DNA of 45,825 nucleotides, taken from the NCBI GenBank assembly GCA_017305935.1, contig JAFKJU010000040.1, positions 1-45,825 on the forward strand, written 5' to 3'. Below, one piece after another: positions 35,137 to 45,825 of the stretch. The notes below the pieces were generated by a model, which was given only the letters and a program-made list of their open reading frames with translations, had not been told where the DNA came from and did no database searches. Within the stretch, counting starts at the first letter, position 1, and each line of letters opens with the position of its first letter. The translations under genes and the position numbers were made by a program. The stretch is from Hyphomicrobiales bacterium. Its GTDB lineage: Bacteria > Pseudomonadota > Alphaproteobacteria > Rhizobiales > Rhizobiaceae.

Positions 35137-36218
35137 GCCGGAGTGAGGGCCGGTAACGGCTCTCCGCGCAGCAGCGCTTCATAGATGGCGCCGATCGCCA
35201 GGGCCTCGCCCTCGATGCTGAAATTCTCGATGACGTGATCGCGTCCGCGCGCGCCCGCCTGTTCGCGGCGGGCGTCGTCATCCATGAAGGCGGCGCTTGT
35301 CGCTGCCATGGCGTCGAGATCGGCGGCGGGAATGACGGCGCCGATCTCCGATTTACCGTAAATCACCAGTTCCGGGAAGGCACCGACATCGGTCGCGACC
35401 ACAGGCACGGCGCTGGCCATGGCTTCCAGCGGCGTCAGGCCGAACCCTTCCCAGCGCTGCGGGGCGATGAACAGGTCCAATGCACGATACCAGTCATTGA
35501 TATTGGTGTGCTCGCCGACGAACAGGATACGATCCGCCAATCCCGCCGCCGCGACGCGCTGCTTCAATTCGGTTTCGAAGCCGGCATGCTTGGCGGTGGC
35601 GCGGCCGGCGATGACGGCGATCCAGTCCGGCCGCGCGGGCAGCAGGCGGATCATCGCATCGACGAACAGATCCGTGCCCTTCTGATGGCGGACGCGACCG
35701 AAGCAGCCGGCAACTTTCTTCGCCGGATCGAGGCCGAGCGCGCTTTTTGCCGCGCCCCGGTCGGCAGGCGGGGAGAACCGCGTGGTGTCGATGCCGTGGC
35801 GGATGACGGTGTTGGGGACCGTGAGGTAAGCGGCGGTGCGGGCGCTGGTGGCGATCACCGCATCCATGCGGCCAACCAGAAATTTCGTCCAGCCGCTATG
35901 GCGCCGCTGCGAGGCGGAGGTGAAGACGATCTTCAGCGGCATGCGCAGGAGGTCGCGCAGCATGAGCGCCGGCAGCATCTCGATGTTGCGGCGGGCATGC
36001 CAGACGCGCCGACGCCGCCGTGAAGGCGGCGTCCAGAAACGCAGGAGATCGGAAAAAGAGATACACGGCAGGCCGGCGGGCAGGCCGGGGCCGAGTGTGG
36101 CGATGCGCTGGCCGAGTCGCGCCTGCACCGGCACCAGCTGGATGATCGTCGAGGTCACTCCCGACAGCCGCCGCTTGAAGTTCGGCGCGACGATCTCGAC
36201 CTCGCTCACATCACTCAC
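35133..36218 (-). CDS. lpsB: LPS core glycosyltransferase, family GT4 (LpcC/LpsB mannosyltransferase)
   Basis: A 361-residue GT-B enzyme. Donor-site features are CFGRVRHQKGTDLFVDA and the EX7E motif EGFGLTPLE, followed by GAFPELV. The Rhizobium LpcC and S. meliloti LpsB proteins transfer mannose to the Kdo of the LPS inner core; this gene matches in sequence character and in context (beside greA and lrp). The start is GTG 36218 with GGAG six bases before it; ATG 36211 is out of frame. The protein is cytoplasmic or membrane-associated. Operon with greA (30-base gap). Confidence 0.9.
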   Translation of the reverse strand: MSDVSEVEIVAPNFKRRLSGVTSTIIQLVPVQARLGQRIATLGPGLPAGLPCISFSDLLRFWTPPSRRRRRVWHARRNIEMLPALMLRDLLRMPLKIVFTSASQRRHSGWTKFLVGRMDAVIATSARTAAYLTVPNTVIRHGIDTTRFSPPADRGAAKSALGLDPAKKVAGCFGRVRHQKGTDLFVDAMIRLLPARPDWIAVIAGRATAKHAGFETELKQRVAAAGLADRILFVGEHTNINDWYRALDLFIAPQRWEGFGLTPLEAMASAVPVVATDVGAFPELVIYGKSEIGAVIPAADLDAMAATSAAFMDDDARREQAGARGRDHVIENFSIEGEALAIGAIYEALLRGEPLPALTPA

Positions 36219-36248
36219 ACGACACTCCGTTGGCCGGTCCGGTTGGTC

Positions 36249-36725
36249 TCAGCCCCAGGAAATCGCCAGGATTTCGTAGGCCTTTGAGCCGCCGGGCGCA
36301 TTGACCTCGATGGAATCGCCGACTTCCTTGCCGATCAGCGCGCGGGCGATCGGCGAGGAAATGGAGATGCGGCCGGCCTTCACATCGGCTTCCTGATCGC
36401 CGACGATCTGGTAGGTCTTCTTTTCCTCGGTATCCTCGTCGACCAGCTTGACGGTGGCGCCGAACTTGATGGTCGAGCCGGACATTTTCGAGAGATCGAT
36501 GACTTCGGCGCGGGCGATCAGATCTTCCAGCTCGCCGACGCGGCCTTCATTGTGGCTCTGCGCTTCCTTGGCGGCATGGTATTCGGCGTTTTCCGAGAGG
36601 TCGCCATGGGCGCGCGCTTCCGCGATCGCTTCGATGATTCGCGGGCGCTCTTCCTGTTGGCGCCAGCGCAGTTCTTCCTGCAGCTTGACGAACCCGCCCT
36701 GTGTCATCGGTACCTTATCAACCAT
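36249..36725 (-). CDS. greA: Transcription elongation factor GreA
   Basis: A 158-residue factor that rescues backtracked RNA polymerase by stimulating RNA cleavage. The coiled-coil tip with the acidic pair ([17 protein letters not shown]) is intact; the C-terminal globular domain has [14 protein letters not shown] and ends [16 protein letters not shown] precedes the ATG. A hairpin-terminator with its own promoter lies in the leader (36767-36830), so it may be autoregulated. Upstream of lpsB. Confidence 0.97.
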   Translation of the reverse strand: MVDKVPMTQGGFVKLQEELRWRQQEERPRIIEAIAEARAHGDLSENAEYHAAKEAQSHNEGRVGELEDLIARAEVIDLSKMSGSTIKFGATVKLVDEDTEEKKTYQIVGDQEADVKAGRISISSPIARALIGKEVGDSIEVNAPGGSKAYEILAISWG

Positions 36726-36766
36726 TTTGCTGTCCTTCGAACCTCGTATCGCTCATTGGCGGACAC

Positions 36767-36830
36767 AAAAAGAAACAGGTTCCGAAGCGGAACTTCGGAA
36801 CCATGTCACAAACCAATTTGAACGGTTATA
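36767..36830 (-). ncRNA. Candidate greA leader RNA with attenuator (GraL-like)
   Basis: On the minus strand, 42 bases before greA, GGTTCCGAAG pairs perfectly with CTTCGGAACC across a five-base loop (36778-36802), followed by TGTTTCTTTTT down to 36767. The gene on the other side runs the opposite way, so this cannot terminate an upstream minus-strand gene. A TATAAC -10 box lies at 36830-36825, predicting a start near 36818 and a terminated RNA of about 50 nt. E. coli greA has a similar leader terminator giving GraL. Confidence 0.55.
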
Positions 36831-36947
36831 GCAGAGTGCAGGGCGAAAAGGCCAGAAAATTCGCAACCGTACCGGAAGCGCCCTTTTACGACGCCTGAGC
36901 TTCTCCCTTGATGTCGCTTGCTTTTCAGCAATTTCAGCGATGATGGC

Positions 36948-36978
36948 TTGACGCATCGACAAGGAACATATAGTGAAC
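36948..36978 (+). promoter_or_regulatory. SOS promoter with LexA box (GAAC-N7-GAAC)
   Basis: GAAC (36964-36967), seven bases ATATAGT, GAAC (36975-36978) is a perfect match to the direct-repeat LexA box of alphaproteobacteria (GAACN7GAAC). TTGACG at 36948-36953 is a good -35, and the likely -10 (TATAGT, 36969-36974, 15-base spacer) lies inside the box. It ends five bases before the radical-SAM start codon, so LexA would block initiation. Confidence 0.8.
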
Positions 36979-36983
36979 AAATA

Positions 36984-38216
36984 ATGAGGAAATCGCTGAA
37001 GGATCGTCTTGCCATCCTGTCCGACGCCGCCAAATATGATGCCTCCTGCGCATCGAGCGGCACGGCGAAACGGGATTCGGCCGCAAGCGGCGGGCTGGGC
37101 TCGACCGAAGGCTCCGGAATCTGCCATGCCTATGCCCCGGACGGGCGCTGCATTTCCCTCCTGAAAATCCTGATGACCAATTTCTGCATCTATGACTGCG
37201 CCTATTGCGTCAATCGCTCCTCCAGCAATGTCGAACGAGCAAGGTTTACCGCCGAAGAGGTCGTCTGGCTGACGATCGAATTCTATCGGCGCAATTATAT
37301 CGAGGGGCTGTTTCTGTCTTCCGGCATTATTCGCTCCTCCGATTATACGATGGAAGAGATGGTGCGCATCGCCCGGACCTTGCGCATCACCCATGGCTTT
37401 CGCGGCTATATCCACCTCAAGACCATCCCCGAGGCCTCGCCGGCGCTGATCGAAGAGGCGGGGCTTTATGCCGATCGCCTGTCGATCAATATCGAACTGC
37501 CGACCGATGCCGGTATTGCTCGCTTCGCGCCGGAAAAGCGACCGGCCAATATCCGCCGCTCGATGGCCGATCTGAGGCTCAAAATCGAGGATGCCGGCGA
37601 GCCGACCCTGCAGACCGGCCGGCGCAAGCGCTTTGTGCCGGCGGGGCAGAGCACGCAGATGATCGTCGGCGCCGATGGTGCCAGTGATGCCGCGATTCTC
37701 TCGACCAGCGCCCGTCTCTATGGCAGCTACGATTTGAAACGCGTCTATTATTCCGCCTTCAGCCCTATCCCCGATGCCTCGCGTAACCTGCCGCTCGTCA
37801 AGCCGCCGCTGATGCGCGAACATCGGCTCTACCAGGCGGACTGGCTTTATCGTTTCTACGGTTTCGATATCAACGAGATTGTTTCCGGGCGCGAGGATGG
37901 GATGCTGGATCTCGATCTCGATCCGAAACTCGCCTGGGCGCTTGCGCATCGCGCAAAATTTCCGGTCGATATCAACCGCGCGGCGCGGGAAATGCTGCTG
38001 AGGGTGCCTGGACTCGGCACCAAGGCGGTGAAATCGATTCTCTCCGCCCGGCCGCACAGGCGGCTGCGGCTGGAGGATCTGGCGCGGCTTGGGGTTTCGA
38101 TCCGAAAGGTCAAGGCCTTCGTTGCCGCCGAGGGCTGGTCGCCGCTGAAGCTGACCGACCGCTCCGACCTGCGAACGATGTTCGAACCGAAACCGCAACA
38201 GCTCAGCCTGCTATGA
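36984..38216 (+). CDS. Putative DNA modification/repair radical SAM protein (TIGR03916 type)
   Basis: A 410-residue radical SAM enzyme. The 4Fe-4S motif CIYDCAYC (Cys68, Cys72, Cys75) is intact, preceded by the family region GICHAYAPDGRCISLLK. A helix-hairpin-helix DNA-binding region lies at the C-terminus (about 335-395; AAREMLLRVPGLGTKAVKSIL). Proteins of this type are almost always paired with DUF4130/UdgX proteins, as here; the chemistry is unknown. ATG 36984 gives the best N-terminus; an upstream ATG at 36918 lies before the LexA box. Its stop overlaps the next start as ATGA. Confidence 0.92.
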   Translation: MRKSLKDRLAILSDAAKYDASCASSGTAKRDSAASGGLGSTEGSGICHAYAPDGRCISLLKILMTNFCIYDCAYCVNRSSSNVERARFTAEEVVWLTIEFYRRNYIEGLFLSSGIIRSSDYTMEEMVRIARTLRITHGFRGYIHLKTIPEASPALIEEAGLYADRLSINIELPTDAGIARFAPEKRPANIRRSMADLRLKIEDAGEPTLQTGRRKRFVPAGQSTQMIVGADGASDAAILSTSARLYGSYDLKRVYYSAFSPIPDASRNLPLVKPPLMREHRLYQADWLYRFYGFDINEIVSGREDGMLDLDLDPKLAWALAHRAKFPVDINRAAREMLLRVPGLGTKAVKSILSARPHRRLRLEDLARLGVSIRKVKAFVAAEGWSPLKLTDRSDLRTMFEPKPQQLSLL

Positions 38217-39709
38217 TCCACGCCGCCGTCATCGAGGGCAGGGGTGCATTCGAGCCATGGCGCGACGCCGCCCGCGCGCTGTTGCAGACTGGAATTGCTC
38301 CCGATGCAGTGGACTGGCGCGTGTTTGATGCTGCGGAGGCGCGGCTAGATTTCGACGCCTTGCCGGTGCCGGCGGGCGGCGCGGGAAAGACGTCTGCCGT
38401 GCCGGCCGCCTTTCTCGACCTCGCCGCCGCCGCCATCTGTCACAGCGATCCGGCGCGTTTTGCGCTGCTGTATCGGCTGTTGTGGCGACTGGTGCATGAG
38501 GAGCGCCTGCTCTTGAGGGTGCATGCGGATGCGGATGTGGCCGCTGCCCGGGCGATGGAAAAATCCGTGCGCCGCGATGCCCACAAGATGACGGCCTTCG
38601 TCCGGTTTCGGGAGATCGTCGCGCCGCCGGGCGCGCGCCGGCGCTTCGTCGCCTGGTTCGAGCCGGAGCATTTTATCGTTGCCCGCACCGCGCCTTTCTT
38701 TCAGCGGCGCTTCACCGACATGGATTGGCTGATCGCCACGCCGAAGGGCTCGGCTGCCTGGGACGGTGAAAGGCTGACGGTGACGCCGGAGCCGGCTGCG
38801 AGGCCGGAGGCGGAAGACGCGACCGACGACCTTTGGCGCATCTATTATTCCAACATCTTCAATCCCGCCCGCCTCAAGGTGAAGGCGATGCAGGCGGAGA
38901 TGCCGAAAAAATACTGGAAGAACCTGCCCGAGGCGCGTCTGATCCCCGAGCTTATTGCCGAGGCGGAAACGCGGGTCGCCGAAATGGCGGCGCGGCAGGC
39001 GACCACACCCCTGCCGTTCCACGACCGGTTGCAATCTTCCTTTCCGGCGGAAACCTTGCCCGTGCCTGCCAATAATTGGGAAGCCTTGCGGAACCAGGCG
39101 ATGGGTTGCACGCGTTGCCCGCTGCATTGCCACGCCACGCAGACCGTCTTCGGCGAAGGTCCTGGCGATGCCGAGGTCATGATCGTCGGCGAGCAGCCGG
39201 GCGACCAGGAAGATCTCGCCGGTCGCCCCTTCGTTGGCCCGGCCGGAAAGCTGTTCGACCGCGCGGCGGGGGAGGTTGGGCTGGATCGCCGGCGGCTCTA
39301 CGTCACCAATGCGGTCAAGCATTTCAAATACGAGCCGCGCGGCAAGCGCCGCATCCACCAGAAGCCCAACATGGGGGAGATCGAACATTGCCGCTGGTGG
39401 CTGGCGAAGGAAATCGACCTCGTGAAGCCGAAGTTGATCGTCGCGCTCGGCGCAACCGCCTATGCGGCCCTGACCGGCGAGCGCAAGCCGTTGTCGGAAG
39501 TGCGCGGTCAGACCCTGGCGATGGAGGGCGACCGGGCGCTGTTCGTCACGGTGCATCCGTCCTATCTGCTGCGCATTCCCGATCCGCAGAAGAAAGAGGT
39601 GGAGTGGCGGAATTTTCTGGAGGATTTGAAGGCGGTGACCTGCCTGATGCAGGCCGCCAGTATGACCGAAGAGGACGCTTTGCCCCGTGCCCGACTTGCG
39701 ATTCCTTAA
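38213..39709 (+). CDS. udgX: DUF4130-UdgX fusion, uracil-DNA glycosylase family
   Basis: A 498-residue two-domain protein. Residues 1-250 are the DUF4130/TIGR03915 domain (RLVHEERLLLRVHADADV, MTAFVRFREI, FIVARTAPFFQRRFTDMDWLI). Residues 285-475 are UdgX: cluster Cys299 and Cys302 (GCTRCPLHC) and Cys393, motif 1 GEQPGDQED (326-334), the KRRIH loop with His382, and HPSYLL (448-453). In Mycobacterium UdgX the KRRIH His bonds covalently to the excised uracil site, making an irreversible DNA crosslink. Translationally coupled to the radical-SAM gene; SOS-controlled as a unit. Intrinsic terminator follows at 39835-39862. Confidence 0.93.
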   Translation: MIHAAVIEGRGAFEPWRDAARALLQTGIAPDAVDWRVFDAAEARLDFDALPVPAGGAGKTSAVPAAFLDLAAAAICHSDPARFALLYRLLWRLVHEERLLLRVHADADVAAARAMEKSVRRDAHKMTAFVRFREIVAPPGARRRFVAWFEPEHFIVARTAPFFQRRFTDMDWLIATPKGSAAWDGERLTVTPEPAARPEAEDATDDLWRIYYSNIFNPARLKVKAMQAEMPKKYWKNLPEARLIPELIAEAETRVAEMAARQATTPLPFHDRLQSSFPAETLPVPANNWEALRNQAMGCTRCPLHCHATQTVFGEGPGDAEVMIVGEQPGDQEDLAGRPFVGPAGKLFDRAAGEVGLDRRRLYVTNAVKHFKYEPRGKRRIHQKPNMGEIEHCRWWLAKEIDLVKPKLIVALGATAYAALTGERKPLSEVRGQTLAMEGDRALFVTVHPSYLLRIPDPQKKEVEWRNFLEDLKAVTCLMQAASMTEEDALPRARLAIP

Positions 39710-39714
39710 ACGGG

Positions 39715-39801
39715 CGTCATCCTCGGCCTTGTGCCGAGGATCTGCAAACATCACATAAAATCAAGAGGCTGAAGATGCTCGGGACAAGCCCGAGCATGAC
39801 G
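39715..39801. repeat. Dispersed palindromic element, family B copy 2 (two-arm form)
   Basis: Outer arms CGTCAT (39715-39720) and ATGACG (39796-39801). Inside are two hairpins: ATCCTCGG/CCGAGGAT (39719-39741) and ATGCTCGGG/CCCGAGCAT (39775-39797), with 33 AT-rich bases between. Followed by GATGCGAAAGCTTTT. The form resembles a tiny non-autonomous mobile element. Confidence 0.7.
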
Positions 39802-39834
39802 ATGCGAAAGCTTTTAAGACTTCTTCGCAGTATG

Positions 39835-39862
39835 GAGCACCCCGCAAGGGACGCTCGTTTTT
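39835..39862 (+). terminator. Intrinsic terminator of the radical-SAM/UdgX operon
   Basis: GAGC-CCC (39835-39843) pairs with GGG-GCTC (39848-39856) with a small internal mismatch, followed by GTTTTTG. Its T run abuts the carB stop codon at 39864. Confidence 0.6.
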
Positions 39863-39863
39863 G

Positions 39864-43361
<3,498 letters not shown>

Positions 43362-43655
43362 ATCGTCATCCGTTTTCTAGCGTGCGCGAACAACCGGTCC
43401 CGGTGTTTTCCACCGGCCGGGGGCACTATGTCGTTTCGAAAGGCTAGAAGCGGCTTATAGGCAAATGTGGGGGGGAACGGAACCCCATAAATGCAGTTTC
43501 CTCAACAACAGGTCGGGCGCGCCTATATGGCCTCGGTTCCATGAATTCGGAAGCGGCAAAGGCTTAGCCTTTTCCCGTTTTTTTACCGATGGCGTGTCTT
43601 ATGGCGAAGGGGCGCGATTGCCCCTCTCCAGATTGCCCCGCCGAGGATACGCCCC

Positions 43656-44591
43656 ATGCTCCTGCAGCCGCGCCTGCTGCTCTTTTCGATGACCCTGCTC
43701 GCCTATGGGATCGTCTTCGCCTTGGCATGGATGGTCGGGCCGGCCGTGGAATACGGCTCGATCATGAAGCTGTGCGCGGTTCTCATTCCGGTCTTCGGCG
43801 CCGCGATCGCCTATACGATGTTCCGCCGCATGGAGCCGATGCGGGTATTGCTCGAATGCATTCTCTGCGGATTGCTGCTGTCGGTGCCGGTGGGGCTTTC
43901 CACCTATATCGCCATGGGGGCGAATTTTCCGCTGGCGGATGAGCGGCTGATGCGCATGGATGCCGCGCTCGGCTTCGACTGGCGCGCCTTCATCCGTTTC
44001 GTGGATGCGCGTCCGCTTCTGGCGGAAAGCCTGGGGCAGGCCTATCAGAGCTTCGGCCTGCAACTGCTGGGCATTCCAATCCTGCTTGCCGCATTCGGCC
44101 GCTATGCCCGCTGCTATGCCATGGTGCTGGGCTATGGCCTCTTGTGTTTCCTGTCGATCCTGATTTCGCTCTGGTATCCGGCGCTCGGCACCTACAGCGT
44201 CTATGCGGTGGCGCCGCAATCGCTTGACAATATCAATGCCCATTTCGGCTATGCGTTTCTGGAGCAGTTCAACGCCGTTCGCTCGGATCCGGATTTCGTC
44301 TTTTCCTTTCCGAAGATGATGGGGATCGTGACCTTTCCTTCGGTCCATGCCGCCGCTGCGGTGCTGTGCGCCTGGGCGATGTGGGATATTCGCCTGCTGC
44401 GTTATCCGTTCCTCGCCCTCAATGTGCTGATGGCGGTCTCGGCGATCTCGCATGCCAATCATTATCTGGTGGATGTCATCGCCGGCATCGGCGTTGCCTC
44501 CATATCGATCTCAAGCGTCAGCGCGCTGTGCAACCTGCGCGCCCATGCGCCGGTGCGGACCGCGAAGACAATGGTGGCCAAGCAGGCCTGA
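43656..44591 (+). CDS. PAP2-superfamily membrane phosphatase/phosphotransferase
   Basis: A 311-residue inner-membrane protein with about seven hydrophobic segments. The PAP2 residues are Ser229-Val-His231 (FPSVHAAAA) and SHANHYLVDV with His266/His269 and Asp273. The N-terminal Lys-Arg motif of ordinary PAP2 is not obvious, which suits the PAP2_3 group, including inositol-phosphorylceramide synthase-like enzymes of lipid metabolism. GAGGAT lies eight bases before the ATG. It meets the LytTR gene stop-to-stop, eight bases apart. Substrate unknown. Confidence 0.87.
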   Translation: MLLQPRLLLFSMTLLAYGIVFALAWMVGPAVEYGSIMKLCAVLIPVFGAAIAYTMFRRMEPMRVLLECILCGLLLSVPVGLSTYIAMGANFPLADERLMRMDAALGFDWRAFIRFVDARPLLAESLGQAYQSFGLQLLGIPILLAAFGRYARCYAMVLGYGLLCFLSILISLWYPALGTYSVYAVAPQSLDNINAHFGYAFLEQFNAVRSDPDFVFSFPKMMGIVTFPSVHAAAAVLCAWAMWDIRLLRYPFLALNVLMAVSAISHANHYLVDVIAGIGVASISISSVSALCNLRAHAPVRTAKTMVAKQA

Positions 44592-44599
44592 CCGGTCGT

Positions 44600-45382
44600 T
44601 TAACCGAACCGTGCCCGCGCCTGCGCCGCATAGGTGCGGCTGACGGGGATTTCAGTGCCGTCTTCGAGGATGGCCGTAAGCTTGCCGTCCCCGCGCTCCA
44701 GGCGGGCGACGAAGGCGGTCGCGACCCAGTGGGAGCGGTGGACCTGCAGGCCGTCGACACCGTCGATTTCCCGGAGCGCATCGGAGAAGCGCAGCAGGAT
44801 CAGTTCGCTGCCGCGGTTGGTGCGCACGTGCGTATAATGATCCTGAACCGAAAGATGCAGCAGTATCCCACGATTTTGCGGTTTCAGGCGGGCCAGCAGA
44901 CGCGCGCCGGGCGGTTGCGAATCGACGGCGGCCGGCTGCGGTCGCTCGAACTCCGCAGCGACCTTGCCGTTCGCCAGCGTCATGTAGGAGATGACGCAGA
45001 ATATCAGGCAGAGGGGCAGTGAGGAGAGAACGCCGCCGGCCACTCCCGCCAGCGTCGGCGGTGTCGCGAACCAGGCATAGTCGATGAGTTTGACCAGGAC
45101 GGCAATCGGCAAGGCGGCGACGGCCGCGCCGGTCATCATGCGCATGAACATATAGGGGGTCAGGCGTTCGAGCAGCCGGTTGCCGGCGATGGAAAAGGCA
45201 ATGGCCGTCGGCCAGGCGAGCGCATGGACGGTGAACCAGTAGGCAAAGCGCGGCAGGGCGCGCAGGTGCTCATAGGTGCCGAACGGACCGGTGACGGTGA
45301 ACAGCAGCACCACCGCCGCGAAGGTGATCCACAGGTTCCGCAGGCGCAGAAAGGCCTGCATTTCGCGAAACGTGGATTGCAT
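44600..45382 (-). CDS. Membrane-anchored LytTR-family transcription regulator
   Basis: A 260-residue protein: four hydrophobic segments in the first 150 residues (WITFAAVVLLFTV, FAYWFTVHALAW, AAVAALPIAVLVKLI, LSSLPLCLIFCVI), then a C-terminal LytTR DNA-binding domain (about 160-260; HLSVQDHYTHVRT, VHRSHWVA, IPVSRTYAAQARARFG). There is no receiver domain, so it is probably controlled through its membrane part, as in LytTR regulatory systems. ATG 45382 is preferred; ATG 45421 would add 13 residues. Neither has a strong ribosome-binding site. Divergent from the frame at 45490. Confidence 0.9.
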   Translation of the reverse strand: MQSTFREMQAFLRLRNLWITFAAVVLLFTVTGPFGTYEHLRALPRFAYWFTVHALAWPTAIAFSIAGNRLLERLTPYMFMRMMTGAAVAALPIAVLVKLIDYAWFATPPTLAGVAGGVLSSLPLCLIFCVISYMTLANGKVAAEFERPQPAAVDSQPPGARLLARLKPQNRGILLHLSVQDHYTHVRTNRGSELILLRFSDALREIDGVDGLQVHRSHWVATAFVARLERGDGKLTAILEDGTEIPVSRTYAAQARARFG

Positions 45383-45440
45383 GATGCCGTCTTTCACGAA
45401 GTTTTCCGCCCTGCCGCGCATGTCTGCTTGAGCGCTTTAG

Positions 45441-45470
45441 ACCGTTGATCCAACCGATTGGCAAGATCAA
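45441..45470. promoter_or_regulatory. Nested inverted repeats, candidate LytTR site
   Basis: ACCGTTGAT (45441-45449) fits the general LytTR half-site pattern. TTGATC (45445-45450) pairs with GATCAA (45465-45470), enclosing CCAA-CCGA-TTGG. It lies between the divergent LytTR gene and the frame at 45490. Confidence 0.35.
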
Positions 45471-45489
45471 TCCGTGCAGGAGTTATGCC

Positions 45490-45825
45490 ATGACGCTCGC
45501 GCCCCTTCTCGACGCGCCGCTCGCCATCCAGATCCATGTCGCCACCGTCGTGCCCGCCGCTCTGCTCGGCATCTGGATGTTGCTGGCGCGCAAGGGCACG
45601 CTGGTCAGCCTGTGCAATCTCGGGCCGGTTCTTCACCCGCGCGCCGTGACGATGATCCACGACGCGCAGGTGCACCTGACGCCGCAATCCTATTCGCGGG
45701 GCTTTCGCCTCTGGTACAAGTTCCTCCCGCCCCTCGTCGGGCGAACGAACCGGCAGATACTGACGGTCTCGGAATATTCCAAGCAGCAGCTCGTGCGCTA
45801 CGGCGTCGCGCCCGACCACCCGCGC
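45490..45825 (+). CDS. Partial chimeric frame: DUF2306 N-terminus joined to a GT4 glycosyltransferase
   Basis: Open from ATG 45490 to the window end (112 residues, no stop). Residues 1-37 (APLLDAPLAIQIHVATVVPA, then LLGIWMLLARKGT) look like the first transmembrane span of a DUF2306 membrane protein, the usual neighbour of such LytTR genes in rhizobia. From about residue 38 the sequence changes to SLCNLGPVLHP, MIHDAQVHLTPQSYSRGF and ILTVSEYSKQQLVRYGVAP, which is the interior of a family-4 glycosyltransferase. AGGAG lies seven bases before the ATG. This is either a true fusion/rearrangement or an assembly join near 45594-45606 at a contig end. Confidence 0.75.
   Translation, partial: MTLAPLLDAPLAIQIHVATVVPAALLGIWMLLARKGTLVSLCNLGPVLHPRAVTMIHDAQVHLTPQSYSRGFRLWYKFLPPLVGRTNRQILTVSEYSKQQLVRYGVAPDHPR

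Noticed and set aside
38213-39709. UdgX-radical SAM pair as an anti-phage defence island
   Set aside because: No defence genes, integrase or compositional break lie nearby, and the LexA box points to DNA repair.
39715-39801. Family B hairpins as the terminator of the UdgX operon
   Set aside because: Neither hairpin is followed by a T run; a better terminator is at 39835-39862.

Overview
The window is chromosomal DNA of an alphaproteobacterium of the family Rhizobiaceae (Rhizobium/Agrobacterium/Sinorhizobium group). This is inferred from high GC content, many recognisable rhizobial proteins, the order lsrB-trxB-lrp-LPS glycosyltransferase-greA-carB known from Sinorhizobium meliloti, a tandem pair of AbcR-type small RNAs, an alphaproteobacterial GAAC-N7-GAAC LexA box, and short dispersed palindromes typical of rhizobia. 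No phage, IS element, integrase, CRISPR array, tRNA or rRNA was seen. It is essentially core genome; its main surprises are unusual protein architectures and regulatory RNA/DNA signals.

Region by region. 1-5.4 kb: terminator of an upstream gene, apt, two translationally coupled MaoC hydratase-like genes, a DUF2157 membrane protein, ychF, a stand-alone clpS and pth. 5.4-14 kb: rplY divergent from a large secreted protein of unknown function, then a long minus-strand run (lgt, MidA-type methyltransferase, pgeF, an M24-fold hydrolase lacking metal ligands, a lipoprotein, prs). 14-20 kb: a UbiK/BMFP protein, ybjN-proC, csaA, DUF1349, a ROK-type sugar kinase whose motifs are in circularly permuted order, otsB and DUF1801. 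19.7-25 kb: a petP-petR-histidine kinase operon with a palindrome upstream, a tiny membrane peptide, a glyoxalase-II-like hydrolase, a BA14K protein, a cold-shock protein and an 0.8 kb gene-free stretch. 25-31.9 kb: aspartate aminotransferase, calcium/proton antiporter, DUF2188, a divergent LysR/NAD(P)-dependent reductase pair and an ArsR/Old Yellow Enzyme operon with its palindrome.

31.9-43.4 kb: two AbcR sRNAs in tandem downstream of lsrB, then trxB, lrp, an LPS core mannosyltransferase, greA with a leader hairpin-terminator resembling enterobacterial GraL, an SOS-box-controlled radical-SAM plus DUF4130-UdgX DNA-repair operon, and carB. 43.6-45.8 kb: a PAP2 phosphatase, a membrane LytTR regulator, and a partial reading frame at the window edge that looks like a chimera of a DUF2306 membrane protein and a family-4 glycosyltransferase.

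The strongest points for follow-up are the circularly permuted ROK kinase (17272-18396), the SOS-controlled UdgX operon (36948-39709), the candidate greA-leader attenuator (36767-36830), the AbcR pair with differently built promoters (31908-32314), and the chimeric frame at the window end, which may be an assembly error. All functional calls come from reading motifs by eye; no database search was possible.
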